46,837 nt of DNA from an uncultured Christensenella sp. (GTDB lineage: Bacteria; Bacillota; Clostridia; Christensenellales; Borkfalkiaceae). Of the stretch, positions 15,172 through 23,400 are shown one piece after another. The position numbers and the translations under genes were made by a program. The notes below the pieces were generated by a model that worked only from the letters and a program-made list of their open reading frames with translations, had not been told where the DNA came from and searched no databases. The number at the start of each line of letters is the position of its first letter. Position 1 is the stretch's first letter. The DNA is taken from the NCBI GenBank assembly GCA_910585785.1, contig CAJUEV010000010.1, positions 1-46,837 on the forward strand, read 5' to 3'.

Positions 15172-16170
15172 ATGAACAAAAAAGGAAATACTGTATTTTT
15201 TAAAAACGCTCCTTGCGTAACGTCTTTCGCCGCCGTTTGCGGAAGTAAAGAAAGCGCTGGAATAATAGGCGGTTATGCCGACATAACTTTGCAGGACGAT
15301 ATGTACGGGGAAAGCACGTACGAAAAAGCGGAGTGCAAAATGCTTTCCACCGCAATTTCGATTGCCATAGAAAAGGGCGGATATACCGAAAGCGACATAG
15401 ACCTGCTTTTGTCGGGAGATTTGCTTAACCAGATAATTTCCGCAAGTTTTGCGGCAAGGGACTTCAACTTTCCATTTTTAGGAGTGTATTCGGCTTGTTC
15501 TACAATGAGCGAGAGTATGTTGCTTGGCGCGATGATGGTAAACGCGGGTTACGTTCAAAAAATCGTCGCCGCGACGGGCTCGCACTTCGCTTCCGCCGAA
15601 AGACAGTACCGCTATCCCTTGGAACTCGGCTGCACAAGACCGCCCCAGTCGCAATGGACGGTGACGGGCGCTGGCGGCTGCGTAATTTCAAACGAAAAGA
15701 GGGGTATAAAAATAGTCAACGGCACTATGGGTAAGGTGTGCGACTACGGCGTTACCGACGTAAACAATATGGGCGCGGCTATGGCGCCCGCCGCAGCCGA
15801 CACAATTATGCAGCACTTTAAAGACACTGATACCTGCGCCGACGATTACGATTTGATTTTAACGGGCGACCTCGGCGCGCTCGGAAGCCGTATTTTAAAG
15901 GATTTGACGTGGGAAAAGGGGTATGATATTTCTGAAAAACACGTTGACTGCGGCGAAATTATTTATAAAGTTATTGAAAAAGAATTTCAGGGCGGAAGCG
16001 GCGCCGGCTGTTCCGCAACGGTGTTGAATTCGTACGTATTTACAAAAATGCAGTCCGGCGCATACCGAAGGGTATTGTTTGCGGCTACGGGCGCGCTGTT
16101 GTCAACGGTTTCTTCGGGGCAGGGTGAATCCATTCCCTGCATATCGCACGCCGTGCAGTTGGAGGTGTAA
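15172..16170 (+). CDS. spoVAD: Stage V sporulation protein AD
   Basis: The 332-residue protein has the thiolase-like fold of SpoVAD: FLGVYSACSTMSES around residue 108, TGSHFASAERQYRYPLELG around 142-160, the VTGAGGC segment and HVDCGEIIY near 263. It is soluble, sits on the outer face of the inner spore membrane and binds DPA. A 119-bp gap with no visible gene separates it from spoVAC; the spoVAE ribosome site overlaps its stop. Confidence 0.97.
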   Translation: MNKKGNTVFFKNAPCVTSFAAVCGSKESAGIIGGYADITLQDDMYGESTYEKAECKMLSTAISIAIEKGGYTESDIDLLLSGDLLNQIISASFAARDFNFPFLGVYSACSTMSESMLLGAMMVNAGYVQKIVAATGSHFASAERQYRYPLELGCTRPPQSQWTVTGAGGCVISNEKRGIKIVNGTMGKVCDYGVTDVNNMGAAMAPAAADTIMQHFKDTDTCADDYDLILTGDLGALGSRILKDLTWEKGYDISEKHVDCGEIIYKVIEKEFQGGSGAGCSATVLNSYVFTKMQSGAYRRVLFAATGALLSTVSSGQGESIPCISHAVQLEV

Positions 16171-16174
16171 AATT

Positions 16175-16558
16175 ATGGGCAGCGAGATGCTTGAAATTGC
16201 TTTACAGTTTTTAAAAGCGTTTGCGGTGGGCGGAGGAATATGCTTGCTTGCGCAAATTATCATAAACTTTACCGACCTTACCGCAGGTAAAATTTTGGTT
16301 TACTTTATGCTTGCGGGAGTGGTGTTGACCGCCGTCGGCGTATATCAGCCGTTAGTGGATTTCGGCGGGGCGGGCGCCACGGTGCCTATTTCGGGATTCG
16401 GCTATCTGCTTGCGCAAGGTGCGATAAAGGGCGCGGAAAAAGGATTTTTCTCAGCGATAACGGGCTCGCTTACGGCGGCAAGCGCGGGCGTAACCGCCGC
16501 GGTGGTGTTCGCCTTTATTATGGCGTTGATATTTAAGTCTAGAACAAAAAGAAATTAA
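16175..16558 (+). CDS. spoVAE: Stage V sporulation protein AE (AEB type)
   Basis: The 127-residue membrane protein has four helices and the paralogue motif seen in SpoVAC (LVDFGGAGATVPISGFG). It completes the minimal clostridial SpoVAC-AD-AE DPA transport set. I chose the ATG at 16175, 7 nt after GGAGGTG, which overlaps the spoVAD stop; longer readings upstream lie inside spoVAD. Confidence 0.95.
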   Translation: MGSEMLEIALQFLKAFAVGGGICLLAQIIINFTDLTAGKILVYFMLAGVVLTAVGVYQPLVDFGGAGATVPISGFGYLLAQGAIKGAEKGFFSAITGSLTAASAGVTAAVVFAFIMALIFKSRTKRN

Positions 16559-16615
16559 AATGCGGTAAAATTAAAACGACTTATAATCGTTTGCTATAAT
16601 AATAAAAATCTGTAA

Positions 16616-16642
16616 CGAGCCATACAATAGTTGTATGGCTCG
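16616..16642 (+). promoter_or_regulatory. Perfect 12-bp inverted repeat across the yunB start codon, with sigma-E-like -10
   Basis: CGAGCCATACAA (16616-16627), loop TAG, TTGTATGGCTCG (16631-16642). The ATG of yunB is inside the right arm. The left arm contains CATACAAT (16620-16627), an exact match to the sigma-E -10 pattern, about 7 bp before the ATG; ATAATAA about 15 bp further up is a weak -35. A second option is TATAAT at 16595-16600. No ribosome site is visible. Confidence 0.6.
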
Positions 16643-17318
16643 CAATCCTTATAAAAAACCACGTTCAAACAGAAAATTCCGCCGCTTTAAAGTGCTTTTG
16701 GTTATTTTTTGTTTTCTTATTATAGGCGTGTTAATATTTTTTCAGCGCAACGTAACACGCGTGCTTATTTCAATAAGCGAGGCGACAATCCGCTCTATAA
16801 CCACCGTGGCGGTAAACGACGCCATTTATTATACGCTTAACGACACGATGCGCTACGAAGATTTAATTTATATCGAAAGGGACGAAAGCGGCAACGTAAC
16901 TTCGATAACTTCCGACAGTTTAAAAATAAACAGAATAGCCCGCGACACCGCATACCTGTCCCAAGAAAACCTAAATAAAATGAGCGCGGACGGAATAATG
17001 GTGCCAATCGGGGCGTTGACCGGGGTGGAGGCGCTTGCAGGTTTCGGCAAAAAAATTAATATAAAAATAATACCCATAAGCAATGTTGGTTGCCGGTTTG
17101 TTTCCAAATTTACGCAGGCGGGAATAAACCAGACCAAGCATTCGCTTTATCTTGAAATAGTTTCCGATATTTCAATAATTCTGCCGTCCAAAAGCACAAA
17201 TCTTGCGTCTACTACCGAAGTGTTGATTTGCGAAAGCGTAATAACGGGTAAAATACCGGACGTCTATTTGCAGTCGTCCCTGTTCGGCTCGGACGGCGCT
17301 TTGGTTCCAAAAAATTAA
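16635..17318 (+). CDS. yunB: Sporulation protein YunB
   Basis: The 227-residue protein has a basic N-terminus, one membrane helix (about 20-38), and the YunB body with AVNDAIYYTLN, VPIGALTGVEALAGFGKKINIK (about 115-140) and a C-terminal LPSKS..A.TEVLICESVITGKIPDVY. In Bacillus subtilis yunB is in the sigma-E regulon and its absence impairs sporulation; the biochemical role is unknown. It follows the spoVA operon by 76 bp but seems to have its own start signals, with its ATG inside a hairpin. Confidence 0.9.
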   Translation: MARNPYKKPRSNRKFRRFKVLLVIFCFLIIGVLIFFQRNVTRVLISISEATIRSITTVAVNDAIYYTLNDTMRYEDLIYIERDESGNVTSITSDSLKINRIARDTAYLSQENLNKMSADGIMVPIGALTGVEALAGFGKKINIKIIPISNVGCRFVSKFTQAGINQTKHSLYLEIVSDISIILPSKSTNLASTTEVLICESVITGKIPDVYLQSSLFGSDGALVPKN

Positions 17319-17346
17319 AAGAATTACAAATAAAATAAAAAGGCGG

Positions 17347-17376
17347 TTTGAAATAACGGCAGTTCCCATAGGGAAT
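17347..17376 (+). repeat. Left inverted repeat of the AT-rich lipoprotein cassette
   Basis: TTTGAAATAA, six bases, then TTCCCATAGGGAAT (17363-17376). The mirror copy is at 18064-18092 with the same six-base gap. Confidence 0.6.
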
Positions 17377-17513
17377 TTTACCACAGGAACAGAATAAAAG
17401 CATAGCGCACTATACCTTGCAAGCAAGGTAAGTGTGTTTTTACTTTACGTATTAATTTGATTGTTGTATAATAGCAGAGCGATAAACAGTAAATTAGCGG
17501 AGAATTGATTTCT

Positions 17514-17981
17514 ATGAAAATAGCATTTACAAGTATCTTGTTTAGCTTAATTTTGTGTGTTACTGTCAGTTTTACTGGTTGCGGTAATGAATTTGCTAAA
17601 CGAGAATATAATGATGACGAAAAAATAGTACAAATTGCAGACCGCTACGCAAAGAGTAATTCGGTATTTAATCCAATAGAAGGCGGCTACTCGCTTACTG
17701 CTTCACAATTTGACGGACGCGAAACCTTATGGGAGAAGACACTTGAAGATAACGCAGAGATAGAAATACAAATTGATTTGAATATTACAAGCGGAAATGC
17801 AAAAGTTGTTTTTATTGATAGCAATAATGACATAACCGTCTTAATAGAACGTTTACAAAACGATTCCAATGAGCAAACGGCAACAAAAACCGTTTCTTTA
17901 ACTAATGGACTAAATAGGTTAAAGATTGTCGGATACGATTGTGAAAATATTGATTTAAAGTTATTTTTTGATGAACCGTAA
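17514..17981 (+). CDS. Small secreted lipoprotein of unknown function
   Basis: The 155-residue protein has a signal peptide ending in the lipobox FTGC (Cys23) and a mature part of about 130 residues rich in Asp, Asn and Ile with predicted beta-strands; no known domain is recognised. It is AT-richer than its neighbours and uses different codons, and it lies alone between a pair of inverted repeats with its own terminator, so it looks acquired. GCGGAG lies 11 nt before ATG 17514; an in-frame TTG at 17505 is too close to that site. Confidence 0.75.
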   Translation: MKIAFTSILFSLILCVTVSFTGCGNEFAKREYNDDEKIVQIADRYAKSNSVFNPIEGGYSLTASQFDGRETLWEKTLEDNAEIEIQIDLNITSGNAKVVFIDSNNDITVLIERLQNDSNEQTATKTVSLTNGLNRLKIVGYDCENIDLKLFFDEP

Positions 17982-18018
17982 CGCTAAATTTCAATTTATC
18001 TTACTTAATTACAAGCAG

Positions 18019-18053
18019 AAAGAACTCTCGAACAAATTGTTCGAGAGTTCTTT
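18019..18053. terminator. Strong bidirectional terminator
   Basis: AAAGAACTCTCGAACAA and its exact complement are separated by one base. With A and T runs at both ends it can end both the lipoprotein transcript and the pheST transcript. Confidence 0.85.
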
Positions 18054-18063
18054 ATTGTTATTC

Positions 18064-18092
18064 ATTCCCTATGGGAATTATGCTTATTCAAA
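18064..18092 (-). repeat. Right inverted repeat of the AT-rich lipoprotein cassette
   Basis: ATTCCCTATGGGAA (18064-18077), six bases, TTATTCAAA (18084-18092). It is the reverse complement of the left copy, exact over 14 bp. Confidence 0.6.
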
Positions 18093-18113
18093 GCGGTTTT
18101 TCCGTTTTAAGCG

Positions 18114-20525
18114 TTATCTTAAAGTAACGTCTAATTTAAATTTTAAATTTGCAAGTATTTTTTTGACGAAGCCGTCGACGCGGTCTTCGATAGGTTCGTC
18201 TTTCGGGGTGAAAGTAATTTTAAACGCCATAGACTTTTTGCCGCTTTCAATCTGTTCGCCGCAATAAATGTCAAAAAGTCTTACGTCCGAAACGTATTTG
18301 CACGCAGCGTAAATTTCTTTTTCGATTTCTGCGCAGGTTGTGTTTTTGTCGCAGGTCAAAGCCAAATCCCTGCAAACTTCCGTAAATTTGGAAACGGGAA
18401 CATATCTGAAAGGTTTTGCGTGGTTTTTCAGTTCTTCATAGTCAAGTTCGGCTAAATATACAAATCTGTCAAGCGCAAGTTCTTCCGCAATTTCGGGCGA
18501 AAGCATACCGCAATAACCTACTTCAACACCGTCGCACGTAATTTTTGCGGTTATGCCGGGATGTAAAAACGGCTTTTCCGCAGGCAGATATTCGAACTTT
18601 ACGTTCAAAGCTCCCGCAACCGTTTCAATAATTCCTTTCAGGTCGAAAAAGTCGTATTTTCCCCAAATTCCCAAGGCAATAACGGAGCGTTCTTCGGGGA
18701 AGGTTTTTAAAGGCAGTTCTTTCGGAATATAAATTTTAGCCTGTTCAAAAAGTTTTCCTTCCGAGTTTCCGCGGCGCAGATTTCTTACAATAGCTTCCGT
18801 CATAGAGGGCGCAAGGGTGGTGCGCATAATAGATAAATCTTCGCTTATGGGGTTTAAAATTTTTATGGCTTTCCGTTCGGGCGCGTCCGCGGCAAAACGC
18901 AGCATATCCAGACTTTTTAAAGAATAGAAGGAGTACGTAGAAATTTCGTACAATCCCTTTGAAACCAGCGCGGTTTTAACCCGCTTTTCCGCTTTCTGTT
19001 CGTCGGTGAACCCTCCGTTTGTAACGGCTGCGGCGGACATAAAAGTACCTTTAATATTTTCATAGCCGTAAAAACGTATAATTTCTTCCGCAATGTCGGG
19101 ATATCCGTCTATGTCTTCGCGGTAGCGCGGCACGGTAAGCTTTATTTCGTCGCCCTTCGCGGTTGCTGTAAAGTTAAGATTTTTTAAAATTTTAACCATT
19201 TTTTCCGCGGGTATTTCAATACCTAGCAGCGCGTTTATTTTTGAAACGCTAACGCTCATTTTCTTTTCTTTCAGGCGGGAGTTGGGGGTGGTTACGTCTA
19301 TATGCAAATCTGTAACGGCGCCGCAACCAAGCGTTTGTATAAGGTTAAGCGCTCTTTGGCTTGCGCGCTCTACCGTATATTCGTTTACGCCTTTTTCAAA
19401 CAATGCCGAACTGTCCGAATGCTGCCCGAGAGAGCGCGCCGTTTTTCTTACGCTGTCGCGGGCAAATTTAGTCGATTCGAAAAGCACCTCGGTGGTATCT
19501 TCTTTTATTTCGCTGTCAAGTCCGCCCATAATTCCCGCCAAAGCGCAGGGCTTTTCTCCGTCGCAAATTACAAGATTATCGTTTGTCAGCGTAAATTCGC
19601 TTCCGTCGAGAGTCGTAATTTTTTCGCCGTTTTCGGCGCGGCGTATAATAATTCGACTTCCCGCCAGCGTGCGTAAATCAAACGCGTGCATAGGCTGCCC
19701 AAGTTCAAGCAGCACAAAGTTGGTTATGTCTACAATATTGTTTATCGAACGTATTCCGCACAGCGCAAGTCTTTTTCTAAGCCAAAGTGGAGAGGGCGCA
19801 ATTTTAACGTTTTTAACATAATGACCAATGTATCTGGGGCATATGTCGGGGGCTAAGTCGGTAATTTTAATTTTTTTGTCGTTTTCCGCAACGGCTTCAA
19901 ACGTGTAATCGGGTTCCTTAACGGGTTTGTCCAGCGCTGCGGCGACTTCGCGCGCAATACCTAAAATGCTTTGACAGTCGGGGCGGTTTGCGGTAACTCC
20001 TATATCAAAAATATAGTCGTCAAGTCCGAGAATTGGCTTCACGTCTTCGCCGTTTTTGCAGGAGGCGGAAAGGACAAGCAGTCCGCAGTAATCAGCGCCG
20101 TCGTACATATCGCCGTTTACACCGAGTTCGGCTCCCGAACAAAGCATACCTTCCGATTCTATTCCGCGCAGCTTTCCTTTTTTAATTGTTGTAATGCCTT
20201 CAACGGTTACGTGGTCTTTCGCCGTGGCGTAAACGGTTGCCCCTACAAGCGCGCAGGGGACTTTTATGCCTTTTTTTACGTTGTCCGCTCCGCAGCAAAT
20301 CTGAAAAACTCCCCTTTCGCCGCAATCTACTTTGCATTTGGAAAGATGCGTTCCTTCAACGGGCTCGCACTCTGTAACTTCGCCAACCACAACCCCGGTG
20401 ATATCTTTACCCGTTTGTATAAGTTCTTCTACTTCAAACCCGCAGGAAAACAGTTTTGCCTGTAATTCCTCCGCGGATATGTCTATTTCAACGTAATCTT
20501 TAAGCCAGCTTAACGGCGCTTTCAT
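18114..20525 (-). CDS. pheT: Phenylalanyl-tRNA synthetase beta subunit
   Basis: The 803-residue subunit starts MKAPLSWLKDYVEID, followed by the EMAP/OB tRNA-binding domain (about 40-150), the B3/B4 domain with editing site, B5 (about 400-475), the catalytic-like core and a C-terminal FDX-ACB anticodon-binding domain (about 710-800). With PheS it forms the alpha2-beta2 enzyme that charges tRNA-Phe. It lies 64 bp downstream of pheS in the same T-box-controlled operon. The length is normal for bacteria. Confidence 0.97.
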   Translation of the reverse strand: MKAPLSWLKDYVEIDISAEELQAKLFSCGFEVEELIQTGKDITGVVVGEVTECEPVEGTHLSKCKVDCGERGVFQICCGADNVKKGIKVPCALVGATVYATAKDHVTVEGITTIKKGKLRGIESEGMLCSGAELGVNGDMYDGADYCGLLVLSASCKNGEDVKPILGLDDYIFDIGVTANRPDCQSILGIAREVAAALDKPVKEPDYTFEAVAENDKKIKITDLAPDICPRYIGHYVKNVKIAPSPLWLRKRLALCGIRSINNIVDITNFVLLELGQPMHAFDLRTLAGSRIIIRRAENGEKITTLDGSEFTLTNDNLVICDGEKPCALAGIMGGLDSEIKEDTTEVLFESTKFARDSVRKTARSLGQHSDSSALFEKGVNEYTVERASQRALNLIQTLGCGAVTDLHIDVTTPNSRLKEKKMSVSVSKINALLGIEIPAEKMVKILKNLNFTATAKGDEIKLTVPRYREDIDGYPDIAEEIIRFYGYENIKGTFMSAAAVTNGGFTDEQKAEKRVKTALVSKGLYEISTYSFYSLKSLDMLRFAADAPERKAIKILNPISEDLSIMRTTLAPSMTEAIVRNLRRGNSEGKLFEQAKIYIPKELPLKTFPEERSVIALGIWGKYDFFDLKGIIETVAGALNVKFEYLPAEKPFLHPGITAKITCDGVEVGYCGMLSPEIAEELALDRFVYLAELDYEELKNHAKPFRYVPVSKFTEVCRDLALTCDKNTTCAEIEKEIYAACKYVSDVRLFDIYCGEQIESGKKSMAFKITFTPKDEPIEDRVDGFVKKILANLKFKLDVTLR

Positions 20526-20589
20526 AATGTCTCCTTAATTTTAGAATATCGCATAAAATTTGTGTTTTAAGGTTTATTTTTTATTCAAT

Positions 20590-21612
20590 TCAACCTTTGA
20601 ATTGCTTTAAAAACCTTGTGTCGCTTTCAAAAAGCATCTTCATATTATTGATGCCGTATTTAAGCATAGCAATACGCTCAACGCCCATTCCGAAGGCGAA
20701 ACCCGTATATATGTCGGGGTCAATTCCGCAGCCTTCCAAAACGTGTCTGTTTACCATACCTGCGCCAAGCACTTCAATCCAGCCTGTGCCTTTGCAAAGT
20801 CTGCAACCTTTTCCGCCGCATTCAGAGCAGCTTACGTCCACCTCAACCGAGGGCTCGGTAAAAGGGAAATAGGAGGGGCGCAATCTTGTTTTTACGTTTT
20901 CGCCGAAAATTTTTCTTGCAAACTCGTCAAGCATACCCTTTAAATCGCATAAGGTTATGCCCTTGTCAACAACAAGTCCTTCCATCTGTGAAAACATTGG
21001 CGAGTGAGTTGCGTCGTCGTCGCTTCTGAATACTTTTCCGGGGGACAGTATTTTTATGGGCGGGCTTTTCTTTTCCATCACTCTAATCTGTCCCGCCGAA
21101 GTCTGCGTTCTCAAAAGCAGTTCGTCCGAAAGATAAAAAGTGTCCTGCATATCGCGCGCGGGGTGGTCCGCAGGCGTGTTCAACGCGGTAAAATTGTAAT
21201 AGTCGTTTTCTATTTCGGGGCCTTCAAACACTTCAAAACCCATTCCCGCGAATACCGAAACAAGTTCGTTTATTATAAGAGTGTTGGGGTGGTAAGCGCC
21301 GTCCGGCGTTGTGCGACCGGGCAGGGTGACGTCTATTTTTTCGTCTGCGTATTTCTTTTTCAATTCGATTGTTTTAAGGCGTTTCTCCAAAGCGCCGAAT
21401 TTTTCTTCCGTCCACTGGCGCAAAGCGTTTAAAACTTTGCCCATAGAGGGGCGTTGTTCGGGCGGGACGTCGCGCATATTTTTCATAAGTTCCGAAATTT
21501 TTCCCGTCTTGCCCAAAAATTTCATTTTAATTTCCTGCAAAGTCCTGCTGGATTCCACGTCTTTAACCGCTTCGTCAATCTGCCGTTCGATTTCGTTGAT
21601 TTTTTCCTGCAT
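20590..21612 (-). CDS. pheS: Phenylalanyl-tRNA synthetase alpha subunit
   Basis: The 340-residue catalytic subunit has an N-terminal coiled coil (residues 1-85) and the class II core. Seen are GFEVFEGPEIENDYYNF split across the motif 2 region (near 130), FRSDDDATHSPMFSQMEG and the C-terminal GFAFGMGVERIAMLKYG (motif 3). I chose the ATG at 21612, preceded by AAGGAG; the frame continues upstream into the T-box terminator but that part is leader. Confidence 0.97.
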   Translation of the reverse strand: MQEKINEIERQIDEAVKDVESSRTLQEIKMKFLGKTGKISELMKNMRDVPPEQRPSMGKVLNALRQWTEEKFGALEKRLKTIELKKKYADEKIDVTLPGRTTPDGAYHPNTLIINELVSVFAGMGFEVFEGPEIENDYYNFTALNTPADHPARDMQDTFYLSDELLLRTQTSAGQIRVMEKKSPPIKILSPGKVFRSDDDATHSPMFSQMEGLVVDKGITLCDLKGMLDEFARKIFGENVKTRLRPSYFPFTEPSVEVDVSCSECGGKGCRLCKGTGWIEVLGAGMVNRHVLEGCGIDPDIYTGFAFGMGVERIAMLKYGINNMKMLFESDTRFLKQFKG

Positions 21613-21659
21613 AATATGCTCCTTAAATGTTTTAAGTAAACCGTCTTCCCGCGGACAAA

Positions 21660-21915
21660 TAAAATAGCCCCGTGCCATAAAAGCACGGGGCGAAAATCAT
21701 CTGTTTCGCGGTACCACCCGATTTTGCGGCGTAAGCCGCCTTAATTAACCTTTTACGCAAGGTAAAGCGGAGCGGACTACTAAAAAATTTATTCGCCCGT
21801 CGGCTCGCAAGTGAATACCGCTTTAACCCTGTAAGAAATCTTTCAGCCGTTTTCGGATTTCTCTCTCTGTAAAGGGTGTGCAAAGCGTCTGTCTTGGTCT
21901 CAGCCTTTAAAATTT
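21660..21915 (-). promoter_or_regulatory. T-box riboswitch (tRNA-Phe sensing) upstream of pheST
   Basis: On the minus strand the leader carries a stem I with an AGAGA motif, a likely UUC specifier (plus-strand GAA at 21813-21815), the T-box sequence GGGTGGTACCGCG (plus 21707-21719) and a terminator stem GCCCCGTGC/GCACGGGGC (21667-21691) with a T-rich tail. Uncharged tRNA-Phe would stabilise the antiterminator and switch on pheST. Confidence 0.92.
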
Positions 21916-21921
21916 ATCTAA

Positions 21922-21950
21922 ATTATAATTTTAAAAACCGCGGCTGTCAA
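21922..21950 (-). promoter_or_regulatory. Sigma-A promoter of the pheST operon
   Basis: TTGACA (21950-21945), 17 bp, TATAAT (21927-21922) on the minus strand, a perfect consensus. Confidence 0.9.
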
Positions 21951-21967
21951 CTTTTTTAAGCAAAAAA

Positions 21968-22486
21968 TCAATAAATAGACCCGCCGTTGCAGTCGTAAGC
22001 GACCACCGCGGGGAAATTTTCCACTTCAAGTTTATAAACCGCTTCCGAAAGCAAGTCTTCAAAGGCAATGCATTCGCTCTTTTTAATCGCGTTGCCGTAG
22101 AGCGCGCCCGCGCCCCCAATCGCCGCAAAATAAACGCTTGCATTGCGTTTAATTGCTTCGCGCACGTCGTCGCTCATCTCGCCTTTGCCTATAATTGCGC
22201 CCAACCCCAAATCTAAAAGGGAGGGAGCGAAAGCGTCCATTCTTGCCGAAGTAGTGGGGCCGCAGCTGCCCGAAGGCGAGTTCGGTTTTGCGGGACACGG
22301 ACCAGCGTAATAAATAACCGCGCCTTTCAAATCAAAAGGCAGACTTTCGCCTTTTTTAATCATTTCCGCAATTCTTTTGTGCGCGCAATCTCTTGCCGTA
22401 AGCACGGTGCCGCTAAGCGTCACGCTTTCGCCTGCGCGCAAATTTTTTACATCTTTTTCAGTTAAAGGTAGTTGCAGATTTTTCAT
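21968..22486 (-). CDS. fumB: Class I fumarate hydratase, beta subunit
   Basis: The 172-residue protein corresponds to the C-terminal domain of class I (Fe-S) fumarases: LSGTVLTARDCAHKRI (about residues 24-40), the GPTTSARMD active-site motif (about 75-83) and GKGEMSDDV. With the alpha subunit it interconverts fumarate and malate; tartrate dehydratase is the closest alternative. I start it at ATG 22486, which overlaps the alpha stop (ATGA); longer upstream reading is inside the alpha gene. Confidence 0.9.
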   Translation of the reverse strand: MKNLQLPLTEKDVKNLRAGESVTLSGTVLTARDCAHKRIAEMIKKGESLPFDLKGAVIYYAGPCPAKPNSPSGSCGPTTSARMDAFAPSLLDLGLGAIIGKGEMSDDVREAIKRNASVYFAAIGGAGALYGNAIKKSECIAFEDLLSEAVYKLEVENFPAVVAYDCNGGSIY

Positions 22487-23322
22487 ATTTCCGCCTTTAC
22501 GCACCGTATGCAGTGGCACTGTATGTTTACCGCAACGGGCAACCCCGCAATATGCGTGGGCGCCCATTCGCACGCAACCCCAAGCGCAGTTGTTTTGCCG
22601 TGAAAGCCCTGACAGCCTATGTCAAGCGCATTTATTTTTTCAAGCGCGGCGCATTCGATAAACGCTATTTCTTCGCGGGGATTATATTGTCCCACGTCGC
22701 GGGTAAGCGCTTTTTTAGCAAGGTGCGCGCACCCGTCGAAAGTTCCGCCTATTCCTACCCCGACGTAAACGGGAGGGCAGGGGCGCGAACCCGCCAATTT
22801 AACCGTTTCGGTAATTGCGTCTATAATTCCCTGCGCGCCCTGCGAAGGTTTAAGCATATACAGGCGCGACATATTTTCGCTGCCGAAGCCTTTCGGCATA
22901 AACGTTAGTTTTATTTTGTCGCCCTTCGTTATTTCTGTATGCAAAACGGCGGGCGTGTTGTCGCCGGTGTTTACGCGCGTAATCGGGTCGCAGACCGATT
23001 TTCTGAAATATCCGTCCGCATACGCTTTTTTTACGCCGTCGTTCACCGCGTCCGCAAGCGGTTTCCCTTCAAGAAAAACTTCCTGCCCTATTTCCAGCAT
23101 AACGACAGCCATACCCGTGTCCTGACAAACGGGCATAGCCTTTTCGCGCGCTACGTCAGCGTTGCTTAAAAGCGTTTTCAAAGCAAAAGCCGCCGTAGGG
23201 TTTGTTTCGGCTTTAAAAGCGTCTTGCATAGCCGCGCGGCAAGAGTCGGTTACGTTAATACCCGCGTGCAAAGCCGCCTCGTAAATTTTCCGTTCGATTA
23301 TTTCGGTATTTATCTTCCGCAT
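22483..23322 (-). CDS. fumA: Class I fumarate hydratase, alpha subunit
   Basis: The 279-residue subunit carries the 4Fe-4S dehydratase features: PVCQDTGMA (first cluster Cys, about residue 66), GFGSENMS, GVGIGGTFDGCAHLAKKAL (second Cys about 195) and the third Cys near the C-terminus in GCQGFHG. No ribosome site precedes the ATG; instead a TATAAA box lies 8-14 bp upstream, which suggests a very short or absent leader. It shares a divergent promoter region with the CPBP protease gene. Confidence 0.92.
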   Translation of the reverse strand: MRKINTEIIERKIYEAALHAGINVTDSCRAAMQDAFKAETNPTAAFALKTLLSNADVAREKAMPVCQDTGMAVVMLEIGQEVFLEGKPLADAVNDGVKKAYADGYFRKSVCDPITRVNTGDNTPAVLHTEITKGDKIKLTFMPKGFGSENMSRLYMLKPSQGAQGIIDAITETVKLAGSRPCPPVYVGVGIGGTFDGCAHLAKKALTRDVGQYNPREEIAFIECAALEKINALDIGCQGFHGKTTALGVACEWAPTHIAGLPVAVNIQCHCIRCVKAEI

Positions 23323-23365
23323 AATACGATTTTATAACAAATTTGCCGAAAAGTAAAATAAATAA

Positions 23366-23394
23366 TTTACTTAAACCGTTTTTTCCGTTATAAT
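23366..23394 (+). promoter_or_regulatory. Promoter of the CPBP protease gene, leaderless type
   Basis: TTTACT (23366-23371), 17 bp, TATAAT (23389-23394). The ATG begins at 23401, about where transcription should start. On the minus strand TATAAA (23336-23331) stands equally close to the fumA ATG. Confidence 0.65.
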
Positions 23395-23400
23395 CGTTTT

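Noticed and set aside
17401..17440. TACCTTGC-AA-GCAAGGTA as a terminator after yunB
   Set aside because: The loop would be two bases and the T run starts several bases later; it may help end transcription but is not convincing alone.
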